Both the position numbers and the translations under genes were made by a program. Shown here piece after piece: positions 23,225-33,597 of a stretch of DNA of 64,000 bases. The notes under the pieces are model-generated. The model was not told where the DNA came from. It ran no database searches and saw only the letters and a list, made by a program, of their open reading frames with translations. Source of the DNA: Strigamia acuminata (lineage: Eukaryota > Arthropoda > Chilopoda > Geophilomorpha > Linotaeniidae). Numbering within the stretch: position 1 is the stretch's first letter; each line of letters opens with the position of its first letter. The stretch covers positions 4,033,087 through 4,097,086 of the forward strand of contig OX442314.1 of the NCBI GenBank assembly GCA_949358305.1, given 5' to 3'.

Positions 23225-23879
23225 CATCCCCCTTAATAACACAATTATATAAAATTTTATAGAGTTTTCGTTATTCTCCTAATTAGCATAAATGCTATTT
23301 TCGGACTTGATGTATCTTGGAGATACCGTGACTTCCAATTTCGAATTTGAGCTTACATAAACTAACTTGAATTATCTAAGTTCTGATTTTCTGCCGAAAT
23401 AATCTTTTCTAATAGCCTAAATTCAAGTCCAGAATTTATTTCCAAGTCTTCTTTTTGAAGAAACTTTCGTCATACATAAAATCATCATTTGTGTTATCAC
23501 AAAATATTTATTTCATATGCCTAGTCAGATGTATCGCTATAAATATACAATAAATAGCTTTTAGATGATAAGAGTTGACAATTAAGAAATCATAATTGTC
23601 CCCCTTAATTGTCATGACCGGAGTCACTTGGTATTCTTTGTACAATTGACTAATTTAATTAAACTAGTTGTCTTAATAATGTAGCATTACTTTTCAAAAT
23701 TTTGTTAATTCTAACTTTTATATTTTGTCCCCCTTTTCTTTAGAAGAGAGGTCATGATTTTTAGAAGAGGATTTTCTGTTTACACTATAATCGGGGAATC
23801 TTTGTGTATCATATCATGTTAATCAACATGATTCTTTGCTAAATATTGAGCTCGCATATTTGCAAATTTCCGAGATCTC
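23225..23879 (-). other. E3 3' non-coding region
   Basis: AT-rich sequence with a purine tract (TTAAGGGGGATG on the minus strand) at its border with the 3' LTR and internal CCCCCTTAAT and CCCCCTTTTC words. No coding remnant is recognised. Confidence 0.5.
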
Positions 23880-25301
23880 TCAGCCTGCTGTACTGATTTT
23901 TTTTCGACGTTTTTTCTTTGGGCAGTTACACACAGTGTACTCACTTGGCAGTGTAAATGACCGTGACGACCCAACTTTTTGTTTTAGGTCATCTCTGGAA
24001 AACCATACATGAATGGGACCCTCATTGGAAAACCATACGTGGAAAGGACCCATATTTGGAATTGTGAAATCCCGCAACAAACGAGGGGATCTATATTTGA
24101 CTCTAAGTCGTGGAACTGATGATTGGAAACCTGGGTTTTCAGTCAGTTTTTGAACATGTTGGTTTGTACTTGAAGTTTCTTCATCACCAGCTGGACTTGG
24201 TGACCGAAAACGCTTTTTTGAAGTTCTTAATTCCTCTCGTTGAGATGAATTATTCTGGATATTGCAGGGTTGCTTTCCAGACGCAAATTGTTGTATCTCC
24301 GTCAGATTGACGACTGGGACGGGTTTTAGTCGTTGGTTACGGTATTGATTTCGAAATACGAATTGTTGCGCTTCGTTTATATTTTTAAATTCAGCTGAAT
24401 TTAACTGGTATTGTTTACAATACTGTTCGAATTGATACCGGATCTCCCGTGGGTTAGTCAAAAAACTTTCTTTTTTAGGTTTAAAATCATTCTCATTATC
24501 GTGTTGGTAATACTTTTTCAAGGGAAAAGTTTGCTTGACCTTTTTTCGATTTGAAATGGGCGTTAGGTAGAATTGTCTTGGCTGGGGACTCTTCTTGGTA
24601 GACAAATCATACGTCCGCAAACATGAGTTTGTGATCGGCGATCGGGCACGTTGTTGTACGTTATTTGACTGCAAATGTTTGTTTGGAGTCCGAATATCTT
24701 TCCTTTGCGTTGATATTGGTGGCCCAAAACTTTTGTTTACGGTTCCCAATTCTTTTGATAGCGGTAGGTTAATCGACAGATTAAGGCTAGCCACATATCG
24801 TTGTGCTTCAGCTGGATTAGCATATCGAACTGAAATTAGCTGATCTCGATTGTAAACGAGTTTTAATTTGTTCTGAACAACCGACTGGTTAGTTAACGAA
24901 CTCTCTGGACGAGAATTATTAGGTTTATAATTCTCTTCCCCCTTATCTACCGAATTAGGTGGTTTAAACTTTTCTAACTTAGATCCCCTACTGGATGTTT
25001 GAAACATAGTATGAGAATCTTGATTCACTAAGTTTCGGCTGTATGTTTGTGGATTCCGTACTGGATCTTGATGTGAAGATTGAGATTGGGTACGGTCTCG
25101 CCAGTTCCTAGCTTTTACATAGTCTGAAGCTTCGATTATATTTTTAAACTTGGTTTTATCCAGTCCATGACGATTACAATACAGAGTAAAATGATCGGGA
25201 ATCTTTTCTGTTTGATCGCCAAGTGGTACAGAACTTAAATTTAAGTTTGTCTGCTTATTATTTCCTTTTGGATCGATCATATTCAATGGTTTTTGAGCCA
25301 T
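23880..25301 (-). CDS. E3 Gag-like protein with duplicated N-terminal motif, no capsid
   Basis: The first ATG is at 25301-25299 (MAQKPLNM) and the frame gives about 473 residues. A motif of the form Y-C-x-x-x-x-L-x-x-x-x-F-K-x-I-x-E-A occurs twice. It is near the N-terminus (YCNRHGLDKTKFKNIIEA) and again near residue 300 (YCKQYQLNSAEFKNINEA), where E2 Gag has one and E1 Gag a variant. Between them is a Gln/Ser/Arg/Pro-rich linker. The protein ends with a basic CNCPKKKRRKK tail. No capsid helices, zinc knuckle or enzyme are present. It may join heterologous particles through the shared N-terminal module; that is inference. Confidence 0.7.
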   Translation of the reverse strand: MAQKPLNMIDPKGNNKQTNLNLSSVPLGDQTEKIPDHFTLYCNRHGLDKTKFKNIIEASDYVKARNWRDRTQSQSSHQDPVRNPQTYSRNLVNQDSHTMFQTSSRGSKLEKFKPPNSVDKGEENYKPNNSRPESSLTNQSVVQNKLKLVYNRDQLISVRYANPAEAQRYVASLNLSINLPLSKELGTVNKSFGPPISTQRKDIRTPNKHLQSNNVQQRARSPITNSCLRTYDLSTKKSPQPRQFYLTPISNRKKVKQTFPLKKYYQHDNENDFKPKKESFLTNPREIRYQFEQYCKQYQLNSAEFKNINEAQQFVFRNQYRNQRLKPVPVVNLTEIQQFASGKQPCNIQNNSSQREELRTSKKRFRSPSPAGDEETSSTNQHVQKLTENPGFQSSVPRLRVKYRSPRLLRDFTIPNMGPFHVWFSNEGPIHVWFSRDDLKQKVGSSRSFTLPSEYTVCNCPKKKRRKKISTAG

Positions 25302-28300
25302 AAAAAAATTCAAAATCTGACGATTTTAATTCTTTAATTTATAAAGAAGACGAATATAATACACTTTTCAACAAGAAACACTTCTAAACTTTACTTTTGA
25401 CAAAATAAAATTAAACTTCGCGTTTGTTTGACACGTGTTAGCTTTTGCAGGTTACACGGCACACAAAATTCGAATCGTGACTGAAATCGGGACGGCGTGG
25501 TCAAGATGACTCTGGAACACGTCTTCTGGTCTGGTCTGGATGCGAATGATCAGTATCTGATCTGGTCCTCCTTTAATAGCAGGGGGCTGGGGATCCCTAG
25601 ATCTCCCAACTTCTGATTGGCGGATGTTAGTGTCGGCCAATGGTATAAAGGACGTTACATCTATTTAGTAGTTCTCTACTAAGTCCGTTCCCTTCGAGAT
25701 TCAATTTTACCGATAAAATAAAATTCCTTCGGGAAGACATTCGTAAAATATTGTATTTTTCAAATGAAAATAAAATAAACTTACTTCAATCTTCTTGAAC
25801 TTTGGGATTTTTACCAATCCAAATAATTAAATAACTTTTCTTCAAAAAATATTTTTCTTTGATTATTCCGTTTAGTGTGTAATATCATTACAACCACAGT
25901 TTTAATAAAGTTTTCTCAAACTCTCAATTTTTCTTATTCTTATTCAATTATCGTTCAAATAATCATTCCTTTGTAATTGAAATCTATTTTCGATTCCCAA
26001 CATTGTGTATTCATTTCCAATAGGAAGAATAATTTGACCAAGTCTTTACTTTTTCGGGTTTAAATTCCATTTTTCGAGTGTGAAAAAAATAAATTTTCAC
26101 CATCCATCTCCCCCTTTTTTAACAAATTTTTTTAACAAATAAAAATTCGTTAAAATTCTTTAAATTTGTTTTGCGAGAAAAATTATCTAATTCTCTAATC
26201 TTCCAAAAGAAAATATTCGAAATTTTACTTTAAACGATAAAGTTATTGGTACAAATGTGTACTTGTTTTTCGGGAGAAAACTATTCGACAATCCTTTAGA
26301 CTTTTGGGTAAAAATTATTCATCAAATCTTTCTTTTTTGATGACAATTGCTTTGATTTTTCGAAAGAAAATATCTAGCTAAATTCCACTTTTCCTGAGCG
26401 GACAATTGTTTTCACAATTAGTTATTCCTTTGCGATATTTACGAAGGACGTGTCTTTGATTATTCGTTTTAATAATTTTCGTCCCCCTTATCTCTAATAA
26501 CGAGATGTTTTTGCAGAGATCTTTTATCTTTTGAATGAAAGAATATTTAAATCTCAATTGTCGTAAATACCTTCATCTGCTGCAGCATTTCCTCAATTTG
26601 AACTTTTCAAATGAAAAGACAAATCTGGAGAACTTTCACTGTCAAACTTCTATTCCTATCGCGCCAAAATTCGTAATTCACTGGTTTGGAATTCCGTATA
26701 ACACGTGACACAATAACAGTATCGATGTCACAATTAAGCAGTTTACTACTCGGTCCGCGCGAGGACATGTAAATTACTTTTTTCCGATAAAAATAATTTT
26801 TCTTTGAAAAATATTTGAAATTGATTTTTCACAACTACTTTTGAATGAAATAAAATGAAGTTATTCCAACTTTTCGTTAATTGCTCACACATAACATTCC
26901 CTTTACTGTGGGATTTGCATCGAAATTCCATTTTTAAAGAACCTTTCTTTTACTTATCGCAAATAAAACATATTCAATCGTTTTTCTGATTAAACTTTAA
27001 CACGTAAATTACGAACGAAATATATGATGACATTCCATTAACCTTTAGGAAAATTGACTAAATTCTTAATTTTTAGAGAAAAATAATGTATCTAGAATCT
27101 TTCCTTTTCCGAATAAAATCTATGTTCAAAATAGAAGATAAATCTTGTGCAATTCTTAGTTTTTTCGAATGGAAAAATACAACTTTTCATCAGCGGTGAT
27201 TTATTTGATTTTTCCGAAAGAAAAATAATTACTTTGAAACTTATTTTCTTCGTTTAAATCAGCTATCTGATTTTAAAGCTTCAATCCAATTAAAAAATAT
27301 TCGCTCCGTAAATATTTCATGTGGCAAAGTTCATAGCCACAAATGGATTTGTTATTCCGGTTTTAAGAAATCATGTGGGAAAATGTCCGATTAGATTACT
27401 AAAAATATTCGTTGTTTTTCAAACAGCTAAATTTCATTTAGAAATTCTCAAAATTTGGGAGACCCAAATATCGTTGGAAACTTAAAACACTGTTAAATTT
27501 CCGAAAGGAAAGATTGAATGAAATCCTTTTACTTTTCCGAGGGAAAGCGTTTATCGTGATTCGTAACTTTCAATGTAAAAAATACTATTCTACGTGGTCG
27601 GCAACTTCATTCGCCGCCATTTTATATTTTCTTAATTTCCATTGTCCCGAAGGAAAAAATGTACTTTTTGTGAAAATAGTTAATTCCTTCAAATAAAGGT
27701 AATATTCATTTCGATTTGCAAATCTTTTCTGCGAAATGGAGTGTGTTGTTTTTCTCCAACAACTAAATTATCTTTGGTACCGATGGCAGTGGAAAAATTA
27801 GTTCGCGACACTTAAATAAATCTCTACGAACCTTCTGTAACATTTCTCCGCTGTCTTTTATCTGTTGTCCGCCATAATTTCCAAGCATTCGTTCGCACCT
27901 TGCGTTGAAGGTTTGAGTAGCTTCCCTGCTGCGTTTGATACGGAGATCGACGCGTATTGCTATGGCGCGTGGTCGCTGGCTATCGGTGTCGACGTACAGT
28001 TACAAGAAACTTAATTTCTTGTAAATATTTCCAAATAGTTGCGGTGTTTTCTTCGTTTTAACTTTTCAGGTGGAAAGATAAATTCGTAAGAAGTCCGCCT
28101 TCTAAACTTGTATGTTTTTAGCTTTTCGAAATAAAACAAACTTCGAAAAAAATATCTGTATTCTTATTTCACTCGAAACTTTTTTTTGATTTCTTATTTA
28201 AAATACTTCGTATTCCTTAAATTGTCGAACGAAAATAGTAAAGAGAGTTCACTAAACGTTTCCATTTCGTCAGTTTAACTTTTCACATGAAAATATAAAC

Positions 28301-28317
28301 TGAAAATCTATTTGTCT
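25302..28317 (-). other. E3 leader, AT-rich with recurring mini-hairpins
   Basis: Three kilobases have no credible ORF but many short inverted repeats of the form TTTTC-N3/4-GAAAA. Examples lie near 25757, 26603, 27175, 27210, 28062 and 28280, often followed by ATAAA. The same style occurs in the E1 leader. They could shape leader RNA or a packaging signal; this is inferred only from recurrence. Confidence 0.5.
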
Positions 28318-28825
28318 GTTTTAACTAAAATTTTTTTGTTAATATCGGATTCAAGATTCGCTTTTGCAATTCGATCGAATTAATTTGCAACCTATTTCAG
28401 TGATCGTGTGATAGGTCTATAACTTCCGAAATTCCTAGTTAAAGGACTGTTTTGGTGTTTCTCAAGAAAATAAACATGGTTTGAAACTTGTCTGTTTTTT
28501 AACTAAATCTTTTAGTTAAATATTTATCTCAAAATTCACTTTTACAATTCTATCGAATTTAATTGCAACCTAATCTCGGTGGGACCTCCACGTGTGAGAT
28601 TAGGTGGTAGTCTTTGAAATCCCTAAAATCTTCAAACGAAAATAATGAAGGAAAATCTACTACGTATTTCTATTTCATCAGTTTAACTTCTTCACATGGA
28701 AATATAAACTGAAAATTTAATCTGTCTATTTTTAACTTAAATCTTTTAGTTAAATATTTATCTCCAATATTCACTGTTGCAATTCAATCGAATTTAATTG
28801 CAACCTAATCTCGGTGGGACCTCCA
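28318..28825 (-). repeat. E3 leader repeats carrying duplicate primer-binding sites
   Basis: Three related blocks end near 28430, 28600 and 28827. The last two each carry a full tRNA-Gln primer site (28573-28590 and 28808-28825), reading TGGAGGTCCCACCGAGAT on the minus strand. Each is adjacent to CGTGTGA, which mimics the LTR border. The first block has a degraded site. Only the 28808 site abuts the true LTR. Confidence 0.75.
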
Positions 28826-28827
28826 CG

Positions 28828-30728
28828 TGTGACGGTGACGACCACAACTCCCATTTAACAATGGTACCGGGAAGAGATCGCAATAAATAAACAGTGAATA
28901 CAATACGAGATAAATACAAGACAGTTTATTGTTGGCAAACAATATGGATGAGCTAAATTATACATAGGACTAATGCCGACATTTGGCAAGTTAAATCAGC
29001 TATTAAACTATACAAAGAATTGGCCAACTGGCCCTAGAATAATATCACTACGGGTCTGGAATATGGGAGCGGTTTCCCCATCGCTCGACCTGATTATAGA
29101 TGTCATCTTAAGCCGGATGGCTGTGTCCTGGAGTCCGATACGGCTTCGCTGGTTTCCTTGGTTCGCTGTGTGAACTATCGCACGTCGATAAATCGAATGA
29201 TCTGAGCATTGCGGTTGACTTTGTCTGCACCGCCACAACTTTGGGAGGATATTGGTGTAAGTAAATGTATTCATTTACTTATCAATATTCCACTTATGAA
29301 TTATATTTAATTCATATCGTTGTGAATTCTTATTTAGATATTTCGGGAATAAGTTGTCGTCAACTTATCGGTTATATTGAGTTCAATATGAGATTAAGTC
29401 TTCTGACTTGATTTTGGTCCAACTGGTTGTCGAGTTTAAGTTTTGCTGTTATAAATAAAATGAAGATTAAGCTTCCCGTCGCAACACACAATTGCCATCG
29501 ATTAGAATATACGCCTTGCCATGCAGAACGGTATCAAGCGTCCCCGGCGTCGCAGCACGGTCGTCCATCGAGTGGTTGACGGTACCACGTACACAGGGGT
29601 CGATAGCTCGCGGCTCCGCACAGCAGTTTTATCTCTCGCGGTACTAATAATAGACCGACTGCTTTGGCATCGAATACCATGAGAATCAGCTTGCCAAACA
29701 CTTGGTGCTACTCGTGGTTACTGTAAAACAGACTGCTTTGGCACCATCAGGTGAAGGAACCGATTCTCAACAATACCGATGCTACTCGTGGTAACGGAAT
29801 ACGTTCATACCGAAAAAGACAACTTGGTCCTGTCCGGAGGATACTGAATTGCACAACGGCGGGTTCTCCTTCGGCGTCGCAACCGTAGACTGTAACATTT
29901 ATGCAACATAATAATCCCAGCACTTCGACTTCAATTGCCGGCGGTGGCATGATTCTGTAGAATCATGCAACGGTTCTTTGCGAATAAATCAACAAAGAAC
30001 CAAAAGGTTTTTTACGTGAACAACGAATCATATTTCATAAGTAACAATACCAAACAGAAAATAATCAAACAGAGCTGCAGAATGGCCGGTTGTTTGGGTT
30101 TATATAACCTGACTGGATTAAGGATTAATCCAGTTATCCAATTGGAACATGGGTTCCACGAATCCCTCCAATCCCGTATCACCGGAAGTGGATACGGAGG
30201 AACAATGTGCTAATTCTCACCACAACCGGAACTGGATACCCAGGACCGGAAATGGATCCACCAATCAGATCTATTGGTTGATCGATTGATCACCAAATGT
30301 CCTGTCCCGCAGAAAATGGAAGTTACATTGTATTTAACATCACAAGACATTAATATATCTTTATATTAATGTTCACAAAGCTTCGTTTCATTCTAGTAAA
30401 TATAGTTTTATATTTATTTACATGTTTTATATTCATATCTTGAATTTGCCGCTAAATCGTAATCGCGCCATCTTGTGGCAACATTGCGCATTGACAAATG
30501 CGGTTTTAGCAGACGACTCTTCGTGATTCGGCCGGAATCCTTTGATATCAAGTAGGAATGAGTGTTTATTCTTAATAAACGAACATCTTTGTATTTGAAA
30601 CATCATAAATAACTTTATTCCAGACATTTATCAGTTTTACACAGAATATCTTCGAGATATCATGATAATGGCGCAACAGCGCTTCTTTCTAAGAAAATAG
30701 GCATTTATAGCCATTGTAAACCGTCACA
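28828..30728 (-). repeat. E3 5' LTR
   Basis: It is 1901 bp and matches the left LTR throughout as far as I compared. The AACC duplicate follows at 30729-30732, after which E2 ORF3 resumes. Confidence 0.9.
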
Positions 30729-31544
30729 AACCCCAAGTTTGTTTCATTCGTGGTTAAAGGGTTGTTCGATCCAGTACCCCGAAAATGGGCAACCTGCCAC
30801 CTTTGTAAAGCTTTACTATCTAACGATGGCAAAGCTGTATACGAGGATCCCGAATTTATGAATTCGCGAAGAACGCCCCTTGGCCTTCAAATGGGTTTGG
30901 AAAAAATGCCAAGTGTTGTCTGCGTAGATAATGCGACTCAAACGGACGAAGCCGCATTAGTCCCCATGCCAAACGTTGTGGAACACGGAATTTCGAACGA
31001 GTTCTTAATTGAACCTTACCAAGTTCCTCCGAACACCAAGATAGGACAGTTATTTGTTTGGGAGGTTGAATACTACTACCCCATCGTGGCTCGACTTGCA
31101 ATTATCATTTCTCGTCAATTGGTTACGGGCCTACCCGATCAAATAACAGTAGGGTATGTGACCAGGATCATGCAAATGATCTTGAATCCACGTCGCGTTG
31201 AGGGCTTCAACATTTTGGAGCACCTTTGGAATTTGCTCGTGGGAAAAATCGCAGCTGAGATGAAAAATCAAATATGCGAAGGCTGGATTTTGGTTTTGCC
31301 CCCGGTGATTGACATCTACGAAAATCTCAAGAAAATGATCGATGAAGAAGACGGATCGACTGATCAGCCTGAAGCAGGGGATAAAGCACCCGAGACTCCC
31401 ATCGCCACGGAAGTTGTTGCGACCGCTGCATTCTTCATAGATCGGCAACCGGAAGAACCTCTTCCCGCCAAGAAACGTGGCAAAAGCTCCTCTTCGAAGG
31501 ATAGGCAAAAGCCCGCCACGGAGACCGAAAAAGGTCAAGAATAA

Positions 31545-31908
31545 GCGGTATTTCGAATTTAAACAATTAGCAGTTTGTTTGTGTGTTCTGTGATAAAAAG
31601 ATATAATATGTAACCGGAAAATTCTTTAATTAAGATTTTTGTAAGAAGTGCTTTTTCCGTTATACGAAAATGACTTCATGTTTATTGTTTTAATAATAAC
31701 CAAATTATTTTTATAACCGTCTCTAAAAAGAGAAAATAAAAACATTTTTGAGCATCCTAAGGATAAGAACATGTTTATTAAAAACACTCGTGGGCCTTAT
31801 AAGTATTGGAAATAAAATATTTATTAATATGGATAAATTTGGCACAAATGATATTCCTAAAGAATAACATAAAATATAAGAGTATATGTTTAGTTATTAA
31901 GGGGGATG
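31545..31908 (+). other. E2 3' non-coding region and polypurine tract
   Basis: AT-rich sequence after the ORF3 stop ends in TTATTAAGGGGGATG (to 31908), directly before the 3' LTR. The same GGGGGATG core borders the 3' LTRs of E1 and E3, which supports common ancestry of the three elements. Confidence 0.7.
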
Positions 31909-33562
31909 TGTGACAAATTAGCAATAGATGGCGCCACTAGTACTAGCGGCAAATTCAACCTCGAGCTTACTATTTCCCATATAAATAGTTCACAAACATA
32001 TTATTATGTTTGATACGACCAAATGTGATTCACATCGATAATATAAAGGTATATTATCAATACTTAAGAAGATAAAAATAGGCGTTACTGCTTTATCACC
32101 GATACATGACGAGGAACACGGTTTTGAATGTATTTCCGTTCTGTGTATCCATTTCCTGTCCCCGGTATCCAGTTCCGGTTTATGCTAAAAGATTAACATA
32201 ATCCCAATTTGCATCTCCGTATCCACTTCCTGCGATACGAGATTGGTGGAACCTAATCCCACCGAGTATAAAACTCCCTGACAACAGGAAGTTAAGTTAG
32301 TTCTTGATTTCTGGTTATTTGGTATGTTCCGCATGTCAAATAACTGTTTCTTACTCAGGGCATGGGCCTACCGGTCCATGCATAGCATGGCTCTGCTGAG
32401 CCATGCAACCCCCGTCAACTGAAGGCGAAGTTCGGACTGTTAATGTTTCCGTCAAACGGTCTTGCCGAGGAGAAAGCCTCCCGCATAAGTATCCTCGTGG
32501 TCGGACAATAGAATCACGTGTGATACCAAAGTATTTAGTAACCGTTAGTAGCACTGTTACTGAAAGAGATTGACTCCATCACTTGATGGTGCCAAAGCAG
32601 TCTGCATGCAAAACATGCAGTTACCGCCAGTAGCACTATGTGTTTGGGAAAGTTATATCTCTTCAGTGATGGTGCCAAAGCAGTCTACTTATGAGTAGTA
32701 TCTCAGGTGATTAATTCTGTTGTGCAGAACTGCGGGCTATATCCCCCTGAATACCAGTGCCGTCTCTCACCGCACTGTTAGTTAGGGCACGCGCGATACT
32801 GTTCTGCTCAGCAAGGCGAACTTTGACGGCAATTGTGTGTTGCGATGTTTAACCTTTATATTTTGTAGTTGATAAATACACCTTAATTGTTTAAACTTGG
32901 CAACAAGTTAACAACCGAAGTAAGTCACGAGACTTATTTCACTGTATGACGAATCAAATTCGTAACAATAAATTGAATACAATTTATTGAGTTAATTTAT
33001 TAAACTCACAACATCGCGAATTAAATATAATTCGCAAGCGGAACCTTGGCGAATAAATGACTTCATTTATTCATTACCAATTTCCAACCCTAGTTGTGGC
33101 GGTGCACATGAGTCAACCGCACCTCTCGGATCGAACCAAACAGCATTACACGGACCATTACACGATACGAACCAGGAACGTGAAGGAACCAGTTCCACGA
33201 TTACGAAGCGCCGACGGAAGCCGCGAGGACACAGCCAGCCCGGCTACGCGTAGATGACATCTTTTAACTCGGTCGAGCGGGCATTTTGCCGTTCCCGAAC
33301 CCCGGATCACCAATAACCGTAATCATATTATTTTAGGGCTGTTTTACAGCCAATTTCATGTATAGTTTAACTTGTATTTAACTTGCCAAATGTCGGCATT
33401 AGAATTTGTATAACTTTTAGGATTGATTATATTGTTTAGTAACAATAAATGTCACGTTTTGAGAAACTCTGTTGTCTTTATTATCTCGTATTTTAATCAC
33501 TTATTCACGCGACTTATACCCGGTACTATCATGCGATAGGAGTTGTGGTCGTCACCGTCACA
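31909..33562 (+). repeat. E2 3' LTR (1654 bp)
   Basis: It is nearly identical to the 5' LTR from the TATA/initiator region onward. Upstream it lacks the E3-like block and is about 230 bp shorter. AGGT follows at 33563-33566. Confidence 0.88.
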
Positions 33563-33597
33563 AGGTTTGTTGTTGTTGTTGTGTTCGGGTGGTTTAC

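Larger units (their letters stand above)
21324..30728 (-). mobile_element. E3: large gag-like-only LTR element nested in E2 ORF3
   Basis: E3 is 9405 bp with two 1901-bp LTRs (TGTGACGG...CCGTCACA) flanked by AACC (21320-21323 and 30729-30732). All five ORFs that can be read in one LTR recur identically in the other, so insertion was recent. A purine tract lies beside the left LTR and the tRNA-Gln primer site beside the right LTR, so it runs on the minus strand. The internal region encodes one Gag-like ORF and no enzymes; 3.5 kb of AT-rich leader precedes it. Related to E2 by termini, primer, purine tract and LTR sequence, it is probably a trans-mobilised derivative. Confidence 0.88.
20525..31544 (+). 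pseudogene. E2 ORF3, env-position protein of unknown function, split by E3
   Basis: The ATG at 20525 lies just after a strong splice acceptor. The 5' part (20525-21323) has a basic head (KKIPIKKRRI), an acidic Ser cluster (SSSSEEDD), a Pro-rich middle, and a Cys/Gly cluster (CPFCFGVGW ... C-x4-C-x2-C). E3 then interrupts it between two copies of AACC. The frame resumes in register at 30733 with another CHLC pair and ends at 31544 in a Lys/Ser-rich tail. Removing E3 would leave about 537 residues. No signal peptide, transmembrane helix or furin site is seen, so it is not an envelope protein. The cysteines could bind zinc; nuclear or nucleic-acid binding is a guess. Confidence 0.6.
11293..33562 (+). 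mobile_element. E2: pol-bearing Ty3/Gypsy element, host of E3
   Basis: Termini are TGTGACAAA...CCGTCACA with AGGT duplicated outside (11289-11292 and 33563-33566). Order: 5' LTR, tRNA-Gln primer site, gag, -1 frameshift signal, pol, a spliced-looking segment, ORF3 (interrupted by E3), purine tract, 3' LTR. Without E3 the element is about 12.9 kb. Pol lacks an obvious chromodomain, and the third ORF sits where errantiviruses carry env, but it shows no signal peptide or membrane anchor. E2 sits in intron 3 of RNF216 copy A in the opposite orientation. Gag carries a frameshift and ORF3 is disrupted, so this copy is not autonomous now. Confidence 0.88.

Noticed and set aside
20525-31544. ORF3 as a retroviral envelope
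   Set aside because: No signal peptide, membrane span, glycosylation pattern or cleavage site; the cysteine pattern and basic/acidic blocks fit a soluble protein.
2392-33562. One single giant composite element
   Set aside because: Three separate target duplications (CCTT, AGGT, AACC) and paired LTR lengths resolve it into E1, E2 and nested E3.
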